From Mycolicibacterium chubuense (GTDB lineage: Bacteria; Actinomycetota; Actinomycetes; Mycobacteriales; Mycobacteriaceae), in NCBI RefSeq assembly GCF_001044255.1, contig NZ_JYNX01000028.1, positions 13,855-53,993 of the forward strand: a DNA stretch of 40,139 nt, in the 5' to 3' direction. This document shows, in pieces, positions 20,821 to 32,001 of this stretch; the first letter of the stretch is position 1; the number at the start of each line of letters is the position of its first letter. Under the pieces are notes generated by a model. That model ran no database searches, was not told the origin of the DNA, and saw only the letters and a list, made by a program, of their open reading frames with translations. A program made the translations under genes and the position numbers.

Positions 20821-21303
20821 CTACACCACGCTGACGAGGAAGGCGACCAGGAAGCCGCCGACGACGGCGAGCGCGTCCTCGATGAAGGCGCCGGGGCGGT
20901 CGTTGCCACCCCGCGCGGCGGCGACCCTGGTGCGCAGCTCGGCGCCGGCGAGGGTGCCGAGCACGGCGCCGATCATGCCCGCACCGGTCGCGCTGAAGGT
21001 GTGGAAGAAGGCGCTGCCGATGACGGCGCCGGCGAAGCCGCCCGTCACCAGGCGCGCAAGGAACTGCGGCGGCACCTTGCGGCTCGGCGTCTTGGGCAGC
21101 TGATCGGTGATCAGCTCACCGACGAGGAGGATGGTCAGCACCGTCACCGTGATCGGGTGTGCCACCCACTCCGACCACTTGCCGTCGACGTCGATCCAGC
21201 CGAGGAACGCGCCCCAGGCCACAGCGGCGGGTGCGGTCATGGCGCGCAGGCCGGCGATCACCCCGATCAGGAGTGCGAACACAAGAACCAGGACCTGCGT
21301 CAT
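20821..21303 (-). CDS. DUF4126 membrane protein (Rv2120c-like)
   Basis: The 160-residue protein has several membrane segments: VLVLVFALLIGVIAGLRAMTA, ITVTVLTILLVGELITD, GFAGAVIGSAFFHTF and a C-terminal ALAVVGGFLVAFLVSVV. GLRAMTAPAAVAWGA near the N-terminus is typical of DUF4126. Position before hisG matches M. tuberculosis Rv2120c. A GGGGAGG ribosome site precedes ATG 21303. The function is unknown. It lies 69 nt after hisG in the same direction and 3 nt before the flavoprotein gene. Confidence 0.85.
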   Translation of the reverse strand: MTQVLVLVFALLIGVIAGLRAMTAPAAVAWGAFLGWIDVDGKWSEWVAHPITVTVLTILLVGELITDQLPKTPSRKVPPQFLARLVTGGFAGAVIGSAFFHTFSATGAGMIGAVLGTLAGAELRTRVAAARGGNDRPGAFIEDALAVVGGFLVAFLVSVV

Positions 21304-21372
21304 CGGACCTCCCCGTGGTTGGACAGGGCGACGCTAACACGGCCATCCCGCGCGTGAGCGGTGTCGATGTTC

Positions 21373-22239
21373 CTAGAAGCGGCAGAACCTGATGTCCGAG
21401 GCCAGGATTGCTTTGGCCCCGATCGCGGCGAGCTCGTCCATGATCGCGTTGACGTCGCGGCGCGGCACCAGCGCACGTACGGCGACCCAGTCGGGATCGG
21501 CCAGCGGCGCGATCGTCGGTGACTCGAGCCCCGGCGTCACCTCGGTGGCGCGGTCGAGAACCGAACGCGGACAGTCGTAATCGAGCATCAGGTACTGCTG
21601 GCCGAACACCACGCCCTGGACCCGGGCCACCAGTTGATCGCGGGCCGCGTCCTTCTCGGCGTCGCCACTGTCGTCGGCGCGCTCGATGAGCACCGCCTCG
21701 GAGTCGCACAGCGAGTCGCCGAACGCGGTGAGATCGTGCAGACCCAGCGTGCGCCCGGAGCCGACCACATCGGCGATCGCGTCGGCCACGCCGAGTTGCA
21801 CCGAGATCTCCACCGCGCCGTCCAGGCGGATCACCGTGGCCTCGATGTTCCGGGCCGCCAGGTCCTTTCGCACCAGGTTCGGGAACGAGGTGGCGATGCG
21901 TCTGCCGGCGAGGTCTTCCACCTGCCAGGACCGCCCGGCCGGGGCGGCGTAGCGGAACGTCGACGATCCGAAGCCCAGCGCGAGGCGCTCCCGCACCGGC
22001 CCGTCGGACTCCAGTGCCAGATCACGGCCGGTGATGCCCAGGTCGAGCTGGCCCGATCCGACGTAGATCGCAATGTCCTTGGGCCGTAGGAAGAAGAACT
22101 CGACCTGGTTGACCGGGTCGACGACCGTCAGGTCCTTGGCGTCGGTGCGGCGCCGGTAGCCGGCCTCGGACAGGATCGCCGCGGCCGGTTCGCTGAGGGT
22201 GCCTTTGTTGGGGACCGCGACACGCAAGTTCTGGGGCAC
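21373..22239 (-). CDS. hisG: ATP phosphoribosyltransferase HisG (long form)
   Basis: The 288-residue product from GTG 22239 contains [19 protein letters not shown], the catalytic core with the [14 protein letters not shown] and [26 protein letters not shown] segments, the phosphate loop [23 protein letters not shown], and a C-terminal ACT-like domain ending [10 protein letters not shown] for histidine feedback. It catalyses the first step of histidine biosynthesis, from ATP and PRPP. GTG 22239 starts 1 nt after the hisE stop, so the two are coupled. A start a few codons further in (TTG before CGT) is the alternative that matches the M. tuberculosis N-terminus. Confidence 0.96.
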   Translation of the reverse strand: MPQNLRVAVPNKGTLSEPAAAILSEAGYRRRTDAKDLTVVDPVNQVEFFFLRPKDIAIYVGSGQLDLGITGRDLALESDGPVRERLALGFGSSTFRYAAPAGRSWQVEDLAGRRIATSFPNLVRKDLAARNIEATVIRLDGAVEISVQLGVADAIADVVGSGRTLGLHDLTAFGDSLCDSEAVLIERADDSGDAEKDAARDQLVARVQGVVFGQQYLMLDYDCPRSVLDRATEVTPGLESPTIAPLADPDWVAVRALVPRRDVNAIMDELAAIGAKAILASDIRFCRF

Positions 22240-22240
22240 G

Positions 22241-22522
22241 TCACAACGTCCGATACACGTCGTCGAGGGTGAGGCCGCGTGCGAGCAGCAGCACCTGGGT
22301 CCAGTAGAGGAGCTGGCTGACCTCTTCGGCCAGCGCCTCGTTGCTCTCGTGCTCGGCGGCCAGCCACACCTCGCCGGCCTCCTCGAGGATCTTCTTGCCG
22401 ATGCCGTGCACGCCCGCGTCCAGCGCCGCGACGGTGCCGCTGCCTGCGGGCCGGGTGCGGGCCCGTTCACTCAACTCGGCGAACAGGGCGTCGAAGGTCT
22501 TCACGTTGGCCGATTGTGTCAC
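22241..22522 (-). CDS. hisE: Phosphoribosyl-ATP pyrophosphatase HisE
   Basis: The 93-residue protein is the all-alpha MazG-like fold. [31 protein letters not shown] carries the metal-binding Glu residues of the EExxE and E(D) motifs. It hydrolyses phosphoribosyl-ATP, the second step of histidine synthesis, directly after HisG. Length equals that of M. tuberculosis HisE. The GTG start at 22522 has no clear ribosome site. It is followed after 1 nt by hisG. Confidence 0.96.
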   Translation of the reverse strand: MTQSANVKTFDALFAELSERARTRPAGSGTVAALDAGVHGIGKKILEEAGEVWLAAEHESNEALAEEVSQLLYWTQVLLLARGLTLDDVYRTL

Positions 22523-22548
22523 GTCGCGGTGGCGAGGCCCGCCGCGGA

Positions 22549-22565
22549 CCCGGAGACGATCCGGG
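22549..22565 (-). terminator. Hairpin after the sugar porter gene
   Basis: CCCGGA (22549-22554), 5-nt loop, TCCGGG (22560-22565), starting 9 nt after the porter stop codon in the direction of transcription. It has no U-tract, so it could be a weak terminator before hisE. Confidence 0.35.
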
Positions 22566-22574
22566 CCGCGCGCC

Positions 22575-24047
22575 CTAGCCGACCGGTTTCGGCTCGCTCT
22601 TCATGATCGAGCCGTGCATGTCCTCCAGCGACACGCCCTTGGTCTCCATCACCCAGCGCCAGACGAACAGTCCCGACAGCACCGCGCACAGCCCGTAGAA
22701 GCCGTAGGCCAGGCCGAGGTGCTCGCGAAGGCCGGGGAACGTGACGGTGATCAGCCAGTTGGCCGCCCACTGGCCGGCAGCGGCCAGGCCCAGCGCCGCG
22801 GCGCGGATCCGGTTGGGGAACATCTCGCCGAGCAGCACCCACACCACCGGGCCCCAGGACATGCCGAACGCGACGACGAACAGGTTGGCGGCGATCAGTG
22901 CGATCGTCCCGGATGCGCCGGGCAGGCTCGGTGTCCCGTCCGGGTTGAGCGTCGCGTTACCGAAGATCACCGCCATCGTGATCAACGTGATCGCCATACC
23001 CGTCGAGCCGATCAGCAGCAGCGGCTTGCGTCCGATCTTGTCGATGAGAGCGATCGCGATCAGCGTGGTCAGCACGTTGATGACCGAGGTGATCACGGTG
23101 AAGATGGCGGAGTCGTCGGCACTGAAGCCGACCGCCTGCCACAGCACGTTGCTGTAGTAGAAGATCACGTTGATGCCGACGAACTGCTGGAACACCGACA
23201 GCCCCAGGCCCACCCAGACGATGCCGTAGAGCCCGCCGGTCGGCTTCTTCATGTCCCGCCAGGACGGCTTGTCCTCGCGTTCCAGGGTCTCCTGGATGCG
23301 GGAGATCGTGATCTCCAGGTTCTTCTGCCCGAGCAGCATCGTCAGGACGCGGCGGGCCTCCGGGATCTTGTGGCTGGCAACCAGATAGCGCGGCGATTCC
23401 GGGATCGTGAAGGCGAGGACGCCGTAGAGCACCGCGGGCAGCGCCATCGCCAGGAACATCCAGCGCCAGGCGTCCAGACCGAACCACAGCGGCTCGTTGG
23501 GGCCGCCGGCCAGGTACTGCAGGAGATAGTTGATCGCGAAGGACAGGAAGATGCCCGACACGATGGCCAGCTGCTGCAGCGATCCGAGCCGGCCGCGGAT
23601 GCCGGGCGGCGAGGTCTCGGCGATGTAGGCCGGCGCGATGACCGATGCGACGCCGACGCCGACGCCGCCGACGATCCGGAACAGCACCACCGTCCAGACC
23701 TCGTGCGCGAAGCCGGTGCCGAAGGCGCTGATCAGGAACAGCACCGCGGCGATCTTCATCACCGCGATGCGACCGATCTTGTCGGCGATGCGGCCCGCGG
23801 TCATCGCACCCGCGGCGGCGCCCAGCAGCGCCGAGGCGACCGCGAAGCCCAGTTCGGCGTTACCGATGCCGAAGTCCTCCTGGATGGAGTCGACCGCGCC
23901 GTTGATCACCGCGCTGTCGTAGCCGAACAGCAGGCCGCCGAGCGCGGCCACCGACGCGATCCGGATCGCCGTCTTCCCCGACGCGAACTTCTCGTCCCCG
24001 GAGAAGATCTCCGGACCATCTGCAGCTGGACCACCTTGACCGGCCAT
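22575..24047 (-). CDS. MFS sugar porter (glucose/galactose-type symporter)
   Basis: ATG 24047 with GGAAGGG upstream gives 490 residues with about 12 membrane segments. The sugar-porter signatures are all present: [15 protein letters not shown] in helix 1, GRIADKIGR in the 2-3 loop, [14 protein letters not shown] after helix 4, [12 protein letters not shown] in the central loop, [17 protein letters not shown] in helix 7, [12 protein letters not shown] in the 8-9 loop and [10 protein letters not shown] at the C-terminus. It probably takes up a hexose with a proton. A CRP-like site lies 24 nt upstream of the start. The next gene upstream is a HAD phosphatase in the same direction. Confidence 0.9.
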   Translation of the reverse strand: MAGQGGPAADGPEIFSGDEKFASGKTAIRIASVAALGGLLFGYDSAVINGAVDSIQEDFGIGNAELGFAVASALLGAAAGAMTAGRIADKIGRIAVMKIAAVLFLISAFGTGFAHEVWTVVLFRIVGGVGVGVASVIAPAYIAETSPPGIRGRLGSLQQLAIVSGIFLSFAINYLLQYLAGGPNEPLWFGLDAWRWMFLAMALPAVLYGVLAFTIPESPRYLVASHKIPEARRVLTMLLGQKNLEITISRIQETLEREDKPSWRDMKKPTGGLYGIVWVGLGLSVFQQFVGINVIFYYSNVLWQAVGFSADDSAIFTVITSVINVLTTLIAIALIDKIGRKPLLLIGSTGMAITLITMAVIFGNATLNPDGTPSLPGASGTIALIAANLFVVAFGMSWGPVVWVLLGEMFPNRIRAAALGLAAAGQWAANWLITVTFPGLREHLGLAYGFYGLCAVLSGLFVWRWVMETKGVSLEDMHGSIMKSEPKPVG

Positions 24048-24070
24048 CACACACCCTTCCCGCGCCGTTG

Positions 24071-24086
24071 CGTGATACGCATCACA
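24071..24086. promoter_or_regulatory. CRP-like binding site before the sugar porter
   Basis: CGTGA-TACGCA-TCACA matches the mycobacterial Crp/cAMP consensus (T/C)GTGA-N6-TCAC(A/G). The inner part GTGAT...ATCAC is perfectly symmetric. It lies 24-39 nt before ATG 24047, so it probably overlaps the core promoter, and repression is as likely as activation. Confidence 0.6.
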
Positions 24087-24136
24087 TTCAATCACTCGCA
24101 TGGAGCGGTCGGGAGCATTCCCACAAGTGCGCGTCT

Positions 24137-24814
24137 TTACGCGCTGCGCAGTTCCCGATCGATCTCGCGGTAGATGCGGCGCAGCGCGTCGGCGTCCAGG
24201 CCCGCCAGCGAATCGGCGTGCCGGCGCCGGATACCCCCGGGGACCGGCACGTCGTTGGGCACCACCAGCACCGCGCAGCCGGCTTTCTCCGCCGCCGCGG
24301 CACCGGTGACGGAGTCCTCGACGGCCAGGCACTCCGACGCGGAGAGCCCGAGCAGATCGGCGGCGCGCAGGTACGGATCGGGCGCGGGTTTGCCGCTGGC
24401 GACCTCGTCGGCACACACGGTCACCGAAAAGTAGTGTCGCCCAATGCTGTTGAGTGCACGCTCGGTCAGCGCACGCTGGGTGTTGGTCACCAGCGCCATC
24501 GGGGTGCCGTCGGCCGCAAGAGCTTCCAGCATTTCCCGGGCTCCGTCACACCACGGCAGTCCGCCGTCGAACAACCCGGCCGTGTGCTCGTGCAGCCAGC
24601 GGATCGACTCGGCCATCGCCTGCGGGTCGAGGTCAAGACCCAACTCCGTGTAGACCGTGGCCATCGTCTCGTCGGCCGACGCGCCGACCAGTGCAGTCCT
24701 GGTCTCGCGGCTCATCGAGCCGCCCAGCGACTCGTAGAGCGCGGACAGTGATATGTCCCACAGCTTTTCGGAATCGACGAGCGTGCCGTCCATGTCCCAC
24801 AACACCGCTCGCAC
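24137..24814 (-). CDS. HAD-family phosphatase (beta-phosphoglucomutase-like)
   Basis: The 225-residue protein starts MRAVLWDMDGTLVDSEKLWD, HAD motif I with the nucleophilic Asp8 and general acid Asp10. Motif II is in MALVTNTQR, motif III Lys in ASGKPAPDPY, and motif IV in CLAVEDSVTGAAAAEKAG. A helical cap between residues 15 and 85 makes it subclass I. It likely acts on a sugar phosphate or similar small phosphate ester. It sits upstream of the sugar porter (89-nt gap), which fits a sugar-phosphate role, but that is inference. Confidence 0.88.
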   Translation of the reverse strand: MRAVLWDMDGTLVDSEKLWDISLSALYESLGGSMSRETRTALVGASADETMATVYTELGLDLDPQAMAESIRWLHEHTAGLFDGGLPWCDGAREMLEALAADGTPMALVTNTQRALTERALNSIGRHYFSVTVCADEVASGKPAPDPYLRAADLLGLSASECLAVEDSVTGAAAAEKAGCAVLVVPNDVPVPGGIRRRHADSLAGLDADALRRIYREIDRELRSA

Positions 24815-24959
24815 CCGCCGATTGTGTCACGAAACGGCCCCGCGGCGCGAACCGCGCACCCCGGGGCCGCGGCCGGACTACGGATTGTCAAGGGTCCCCC
24901 GGGACCGCCGCAGTGCCAGGGTCGAAGGAGAAGATCCGCCGACGACCGGAAGGCCAGCC

Positions 24960-25370
24960 ATGTCCGACCAGACGCAACGACTGATGAAGGCGATGACCCT
25001 GCTGCAGTCCGTCACACCGCCCCACATTTCGGCCGGCGCCGAGGCGATGACCGCGGTCATCGAGTGGGGTCCCGGTGACGCCGGCGCGCCCCCTCACCGG
25101 CACCCCGGCGGACCGTGCTTCGGATACGTCCTCGAGGGCGAGATGCTCTTCGAACTCGAAGGCGAGCCACCCCGCGTCATCACCGCCGGCGAGGCGTTCT
25201 GGGAGCCCGGCGGCGACGTCATCCACTACTCCGACGGCAACAACCGCGACGACGTACCGCTGCGCTTCCTGGTCACCATGCTCTGCCGGCCGGGCGTCGA
25301 CATGTTCGTCCTGGTCGACGACGCCGAACTGGAGGCACGCAAGGACCGCCGCGTGCCCGCGGCCCGGTAG
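24960..25370 (+). CDS. Cupin-domain protein
   Basis: ATG 24960 with GGAAGG upstream gives 136 residues. Cupin motif 1 is GAPPHRHPGGPCFGYVLEGEM (His-X-His and Glu) and motif 2 is EAFWEPGGDVIHYSDGNN (His). The fold is a single small beta-barrel with a metal site. Cupins of this kind act as dioxygenases, isomerases or sensors; nothing in the sequence decides which. The AGGAGG of the next gene begins in its stop codon, so the two are translated as a pair. Confidence 0.85.
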   Translation: MSDQTQRLMKAMTLLQSVTPPHISAGAEAMTAVIEWGPGDAGAPPHRHPGGPCFGYVLEGEMLFELEGEPPRVITAGEAFWEPGGDVIHYSDGNNRDDVPLRFLVTMLCRPGVDMFVLVDDAELEARKDRRVPAAR

Positions 25371-25378
25371 GAGGCAGC

Positions 25379-26032
25379 GTGTCCGATCTCGACACCGTGG
25401 TCCGGCGGCGGCACTCCACGCGAATGTTCCTGCCCGACAAGCCGGTACCGCCGGAACTGCTCGACGAGGCGTTGACGCTGGCGATGCGGGCGCCCTCGAA
25501 CTCCAACGTGCAACCGTGGCGGCTGTTCCTGGCCACCGGCGCCCGGCGCGAACGCCTCGCCGGCGCGCTCGCCGCCGCGGTGCGCGCCGACCCGCCCCCC
25601 GCGATGGGCATCCCGGAGTCGCACAGCCACCTGCGCCGTCAACTGGGGGCACTGGTCTACGGCGCGATGGGCGTCGCCCGCGAGGACACCGCGGGCCGCT
25701 GGAACGCGCAGCTGCGCAACTGGGACTTCTTCCACGCACCGGTCGCCGGCATCGTGTGCATGCACCAGGACCTCGGGTTCGCCGACGCGATCGGGGTCGG
25801 CATGTTCCTGCAGACGCTGCTGCTCGCGCTCACCGACCGCGGGCTGGACACCTGCGTGCAGGTCTCCACAGCGCTCTATCCCGAGGTCGCCCGCGAACAG
25901 CTCGGCATCCCCGCCGAACTGACCGTGTTGTGCGGCATCTGCATCGGCTACGCCGACCCCGCCTTCCCGGCGAACTTCCTCGACATCCCGCGCAACGCCG
26001 TCACCGACAACGTCGTCGTCTACGACGACTGA
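25379..26032 (+). CDS. Nitroreductase-family FMN oxidoreductase
   Basis: GTG 25379 follows AGGAGG, 8 nt after the cupin stop. The 217-residue protein opens with VVRRRHSTRMFLPDKPVP, the RRSxR FMN-phosphate signature, then LAMRAPSNSNVQPWRLFLATG, the flavin-binding PSxxNxQPW motif. DAIGVGMFLQTLLLAL and a late TVLCGICIGYADPAFPAN complete the fold. The family reduces nitro compounds, quinones or enones with NAD(P)H. Pairing with a cupin suggests a small-molecule conversion, not further defined. It is convergent with metH, 10 nt apart. Confidence 0.9.
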   Translation: MSDLDTVVRRRHSTRMFLPDKPVPPELLDEALTLAMRAPSNSNVQPWRLFLATGARRERLAGALAAAVRADPPPAMGIPESHSHLRRQLGALVYGAMGVAREDTAGRWNAQLRNWDFFHAPVAGIVCMHQDLGFADAIGVGMFLQTLLLALTDRGLDTCVQVSTALYPEVAREQLGIPAELTVLCGICIGYADPAFPANFLDIPRNAVTDNVVVYDD

Positions 26033-26042
26033 CGTTCGCGGC

Positions 26043-26048
<6 letters not shown>
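26027..26048. terminator. Inverted repeat holding the nitroreductase and metH stop codons
   Basis: GACTGA (26027-26032) and TCAGTC (26043-26048) with a 10-nt loop. Both arms contain a TGA stop. It is a weak bidirectional terminator candidate; three of the six base pairs follow simply from the facing TGA codons. Confidence 0.35.
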
Positions 26049-29792
<3,744 letters not shown>

Positions 29793-29799
29793 AAGCGTT

Positions 29800-29816
29800 C
29801 CTTCCATGGCGGAAGG
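29800..29816 (-). promoter_or_regulatory. Shine-Dalgarno-sequestering hairpin of metH
   Basis: Minus strand CCTTCC (29816-29811), loop GCCAT, GGAAGG (29805-29800) form a perfect 6-bp stem. The right arm is the ribosome site for GTG 29792. The left arm shares CCT (29816-29814) with the 3' strand of aptamer helix P1, so the two structures exclude each other. Confidence 0.65.
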
Positions 29817-29885
29817 CGTCCTTGACTCTGCCGAGCGTGGCGGACACCGGCTCATCACCGGAACCCGTTGCAACGCCTCTCGACG
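29811..29885 (-). ncRNA. Probable S-adenosylhomocysteine (SAH) riboswitch upstream of metH
   Basis: Read on the minus strand, the leader has the SAH-riboswitch landmarks as I remember them: a 5' CGAG followed by GGCGUUGCAACGG, a variable P2 hairpin, CGCUCGG, then AAGGACGCC. P1 pairs AGGCGU (29878-29873) with ACGCCU (29819-29814). The pseudoknot pairs UCGAG (29883-29879) with CUCGG (29835-29831), one U-G included. P2 pairs GG..CCGG with CCGG...CC around 29838-29867. A -10 box at 29897-29892 would start the RNA right at the pseudoknot strand. SAH rises when homocysteine recycling is needed, and the hairpin below predicts ON regulation. A covariance-model search was not possible here. Confidence 0.65.
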
Positions 29886-29891
29886 GAGAAA

Positions 29892-29897
29892 AGTCTA
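29892..29897 (-). promoter_or_regulatory. -10 box of metH
   Basis: The minus strand reads TAGACT, matching TANNNT. Transcription would begin near 29885, exactly where the riboswitch aptamer begins. The -35 is poor. Confidence 0.5.
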
Positions 29898-30106
29898 ACG
29901 TCGTCTCCCGATCGACGTCTGGACGCCCACCTCGTCGCTGCGATCGACCCGCAACCCGCTCGGCGTGCACGCCATCGTGCGCGCCGGCCATGCGACAGTG
30001 CCGGTCGAGTCGTCGTCTCCCAGGTTAACCAGAAGGCCGCGGAGGCTATTTCGCCGACCGCACCCCGGGGGCGGGTCGATGCCCGTCATCTGACCCACGC
30101 AGGGCT
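29898..30106. other. Intergenic region between metH leader and the PAC2 gene
   Basis: The 326-nt gap between metH and 30119 is the only one over 300 nt. Beyond the riboswitch and the two -10 boxes it holds a 12-bp palindrome GGCGTGCACGCC (29962-29973) and an 8-bp palindrome GGTTAACC (30023-30030). No ORF with coding character and no further RNA structure was recognised. Confidence 0.5.
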
Positions 30107-30112
30107 TACGCT
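30107..30112 (+). promoter_or_regulatory. -10 box, leaderless start of the PAC2 gene
   Basis: TACGCT is followed by 6 nt and GTG 30119. Confidence 0.5.
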
Positions 30113-30118
30113 GGATTG

Positions 30119-30997
30119 GTGACCCCCTCGGATTTCGGCGGTCCGAAGCGACCCGACCTCCCTGACCTGCGCGACACGATCGTCGTCGCCGCATTCGAGG
30201 GGTGGAACGACGCCGGAGACGCGGCCAGCGATGCCCTGGAGCATCTCGATGCCATCTGGGAGGCGGAGACGATCGTCGAGATCGACGACGAGGCCTACTA
30301 CGACTACCAGGTCAATCGTCCGGTGATCCGCCAGGTCGACGGGGTGACCCGGGAGCTGGTGTGGCCGTCGATGCGGATCTCGCACTGCCGCCCGCCGGGC
30401 GCCGACCGCGACATCGTGCTGATGCACGGCGTGGAACCCAACATGCGGTGGCGCACCTTCTGCGCCGAACTGCTGGCGATCGCCGACAAGCTCAACGTGC
30501 AGACCGTGGTGATCCTGGGCGCGCTGCTGGCCGACACGCCGCACACGCGCCCCGTCCCGGTGTCGGGCGCGGCCTACTCCCCCGACTCGGCCAAGACGTT
30601 CGGACTCGAGGAGACCCGGTACGAGGGACCCACGGGCATCGCGGGCGTGTTCCAGGACGCGTGCGTGCAGGCGGGCATCCCCGCGGTCACCTTCTGGGCC
30701 GCGGTGCCGCACTACGTGTCGCAACCCCCTAACCCGAAGGCCACCGTCGCGCTGCTGCGCCGCGTCGAGGACGTCCTCGACATCGAGGTGCCGCTGGCCG
30801 ACCTGCCCGCCCAGGCCGAGGAGTGGGAGCAGGCGGTCACCGAGATGACCTCGGAGGACGACGAGATCGCCGAGTACGTGCAGTCGCTCGAAGAGCGCGG
30901 CGACGCGGAGGTCGACATGAACGAGGCGCTGGGCAAGATCGACGGCGACGCGCTGGCGGCGGAGTTCGAGCGCTACCTGCGCAGACGCGGCCGGTAG
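30119..30997 (+). CDS. PAC2-family protein (Rv2125-like)
   Basis: GTG 30119 gives 292 residues. The PAC2 (proteasome assembly chaperone 2) fold is visible in the N-terminal DTIVVAAFEGWNDAGDAASDALEHL, the central VQTVVILGALLADTPHTRPVPVSG, and YEGPTGIAGVFQDACVQAGIPAVTFWAAVPHY. The C-terminal third is acidic and helical (EEWEQAVTEMTSEDDEIAEYVQSLEE). It corresponds to M. tuberculosis Rv2125. Whether actinobacterial PAC2 proteins help build the 20S core is not settled as far as I know. A -10 box 6 nt upstream supports leaderless initiation. It is convergent with the patatin gene, 1 nt apart. Confidence 0.9.
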   Translation: MTPSDFGGPKRPDLPDLRDTIVVAAFEGWNDAGDAASDALEHLDAIWEAETIVEIDDEAYYDYQVNRPVIRQVDGVTRELVWPSMRISHCRPPGADRDIVLMHGVEPNMRWRTFCAELLAIADKLNVQTVVILGALLADTPHTRPVPVSGAAYSPDSAKTFGLEETRYEGPTGIAGVFQDACVQAGIPAVTFWAAVPHYVSQPPNPKATVALLRRVEDVLDIEVPLADLPAQAEEWEQAVTEMTSEDDEIAEYVQSLEERGDAEVDMNEALGKIDGDALAAEFERYLRRRGR

Positions 30998-31005
30998 CTC
31001 ACCGG
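30991..31005. terminator. Small hairpin at the PAC2/patatin convergence
   Basis: CCGGT (30991-30995), loop AGCTC, ACCGG (31001-31005). It covers the ends of both genes. Only 5 bp, so weak as a terminator. Confidence 0.3.
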
Positions 31006-31991
31006 AAGCGGTCGACGTAGTCGGTCCAGTCCCACGTCGTCAGGAATTCCTCACCTGCCCGCAGGCCCTTCAGGTAGAGGGTGCGTTTCTCGGCGGTGGT
31101 GAGGTCGAAGTCGAGGACCCCGACCTCGCGGGTGTCGATCCGGATGGTGCGGACGCTGACCCACGGCTGGTTCAGGTAGGCCTGATCCCGCCCCACCAGG
31201 ATCGTCGTCAGCACCTGCTCGAGCAGTGTCGGCGAGCCGAGCAGATGCAGCGGCCGCAGCGCCGGGATCACCTGGTCGGACTCGGCCGGCAGGGTGGGCA
31301 GCAACGTCACGCCGAACGTCGGCCAGCGCGGCTTGCCCCCGTCGGTGCGGTCCAGCGAGTCGATCGGGAAGTTGGACAGCAGCCCGCCGTCGACCAGCGT
31401 CGAGGTGATGCCGTCGGCGCTGGTCAGCGTTTCGGGATGGAAGAAGAACGGGATCGCGGTCGACGCGCGCACCGCGTCGGCGACCTTCTGTTCGTCCGGG
31501 TCGAGGCCGTAGACGCGCCGGTAGTCCCACGGCAGCCGGACCAGCTCGCCGCGGGTGACGTCGGCGACGGTCACGACCAGGCGGTAGCGCTGCTCGGGCG
31601 GCAGCTGCGGATCGTCGATGGCCAGGTCGGCGAACGTCGTCACCCCGAAGCCGGCGAGTTGGTCGGCCACCCAGCGCCGCAGCGCCTCACCCCGGTAGAT
31701 GCCGCCGCCGCTGAGCACTCCCCACGCCGGGCCGAGCACCGGCACCCGTTCGATCGGCCCGGGGTCGAGGAAGGCGCGGTAGTCGATGGACAGCGCGAGG
31801 TCCTCGAGCTGCCCCGAGGTGAGGTCGCCGTGCTGCGCGGCCGCGGCGAGCACGGCCCCGACCAGGGCGCCGGCCGACGTACCGGAGATGCGCTGCGGCA
31901 CGTACTCGGCGTCGACGAGCGCCGCGACGGCGCCGACCAGGGCGATGCCCTTGACGCCGCCGCCGGAGAGCACCAGGTCGGCCCGCTTCAC
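30999..31991 (-). CDS. Patatin-like phospholipase (RssA-type)
   Basis: The 330-residue protein starts ADLVLSGGGVKGIALVGAVAAL. GGGVKG is the oxyanion hole and ISGTSAGALVGAVL holds the G-X-S-X-G nucleophile (Ser in GTSAG). VDGGLLSNFPID carries the catalytic Asp in DGG. There is no signal peptide, so action at the cytoplasmic side or on intracellular lipids is likely. It starts 10 nt after the DUF1254 lipoprotein stop and is the last gene of an SDR-lipoprotein-patatin operon. The substrate is unknown. Confidence 0.88.
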   Translation of the reverse strand: MKRADLVLSGGGVKGIALVGAVAALVDAEYVPQRISGTSAGALVGAVLAAAAQHGDLTSGQLEDLALSIDYRAFLDPGPIERVPVLGPAWGVLSGGGIYRGEALRRWVADQLAGFGVTTFADLAIDDPQLPPEQRYRLVVTVADVTRGELVRLPWDYRRVYGLDPDEQKVADAVRASTAIPFFFHPETLTSADGITSTLVDGGLLSNFPIDSLDRTDGGKPRWPTFGVTLLPTLPAESDQVIPALRPLHLLGSPTLLEQVLTTILVGRDQAYLNQPWVSVRTIRIDTREVGVLDFDLTTAEKRTLYLKGLRAGEEFLTTWDWTDYVDRFR

Positions 31992-32001
31992 CGGCGCCAG
32001 G

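Noticed and set aside
19423-21357. Plus-strand open frame of 644 codons opposite the flavoprotein and DUF4126 genes
   Set aside because: Shadow frame without motifs, crossing two real genes and an intergenic region.
29793-30118. Cobalamin riboswitch before the B12-dependent metH
   Set aside because: No B12-box-like sequence was seen; the leader structure fits an SAH aptamer instead.
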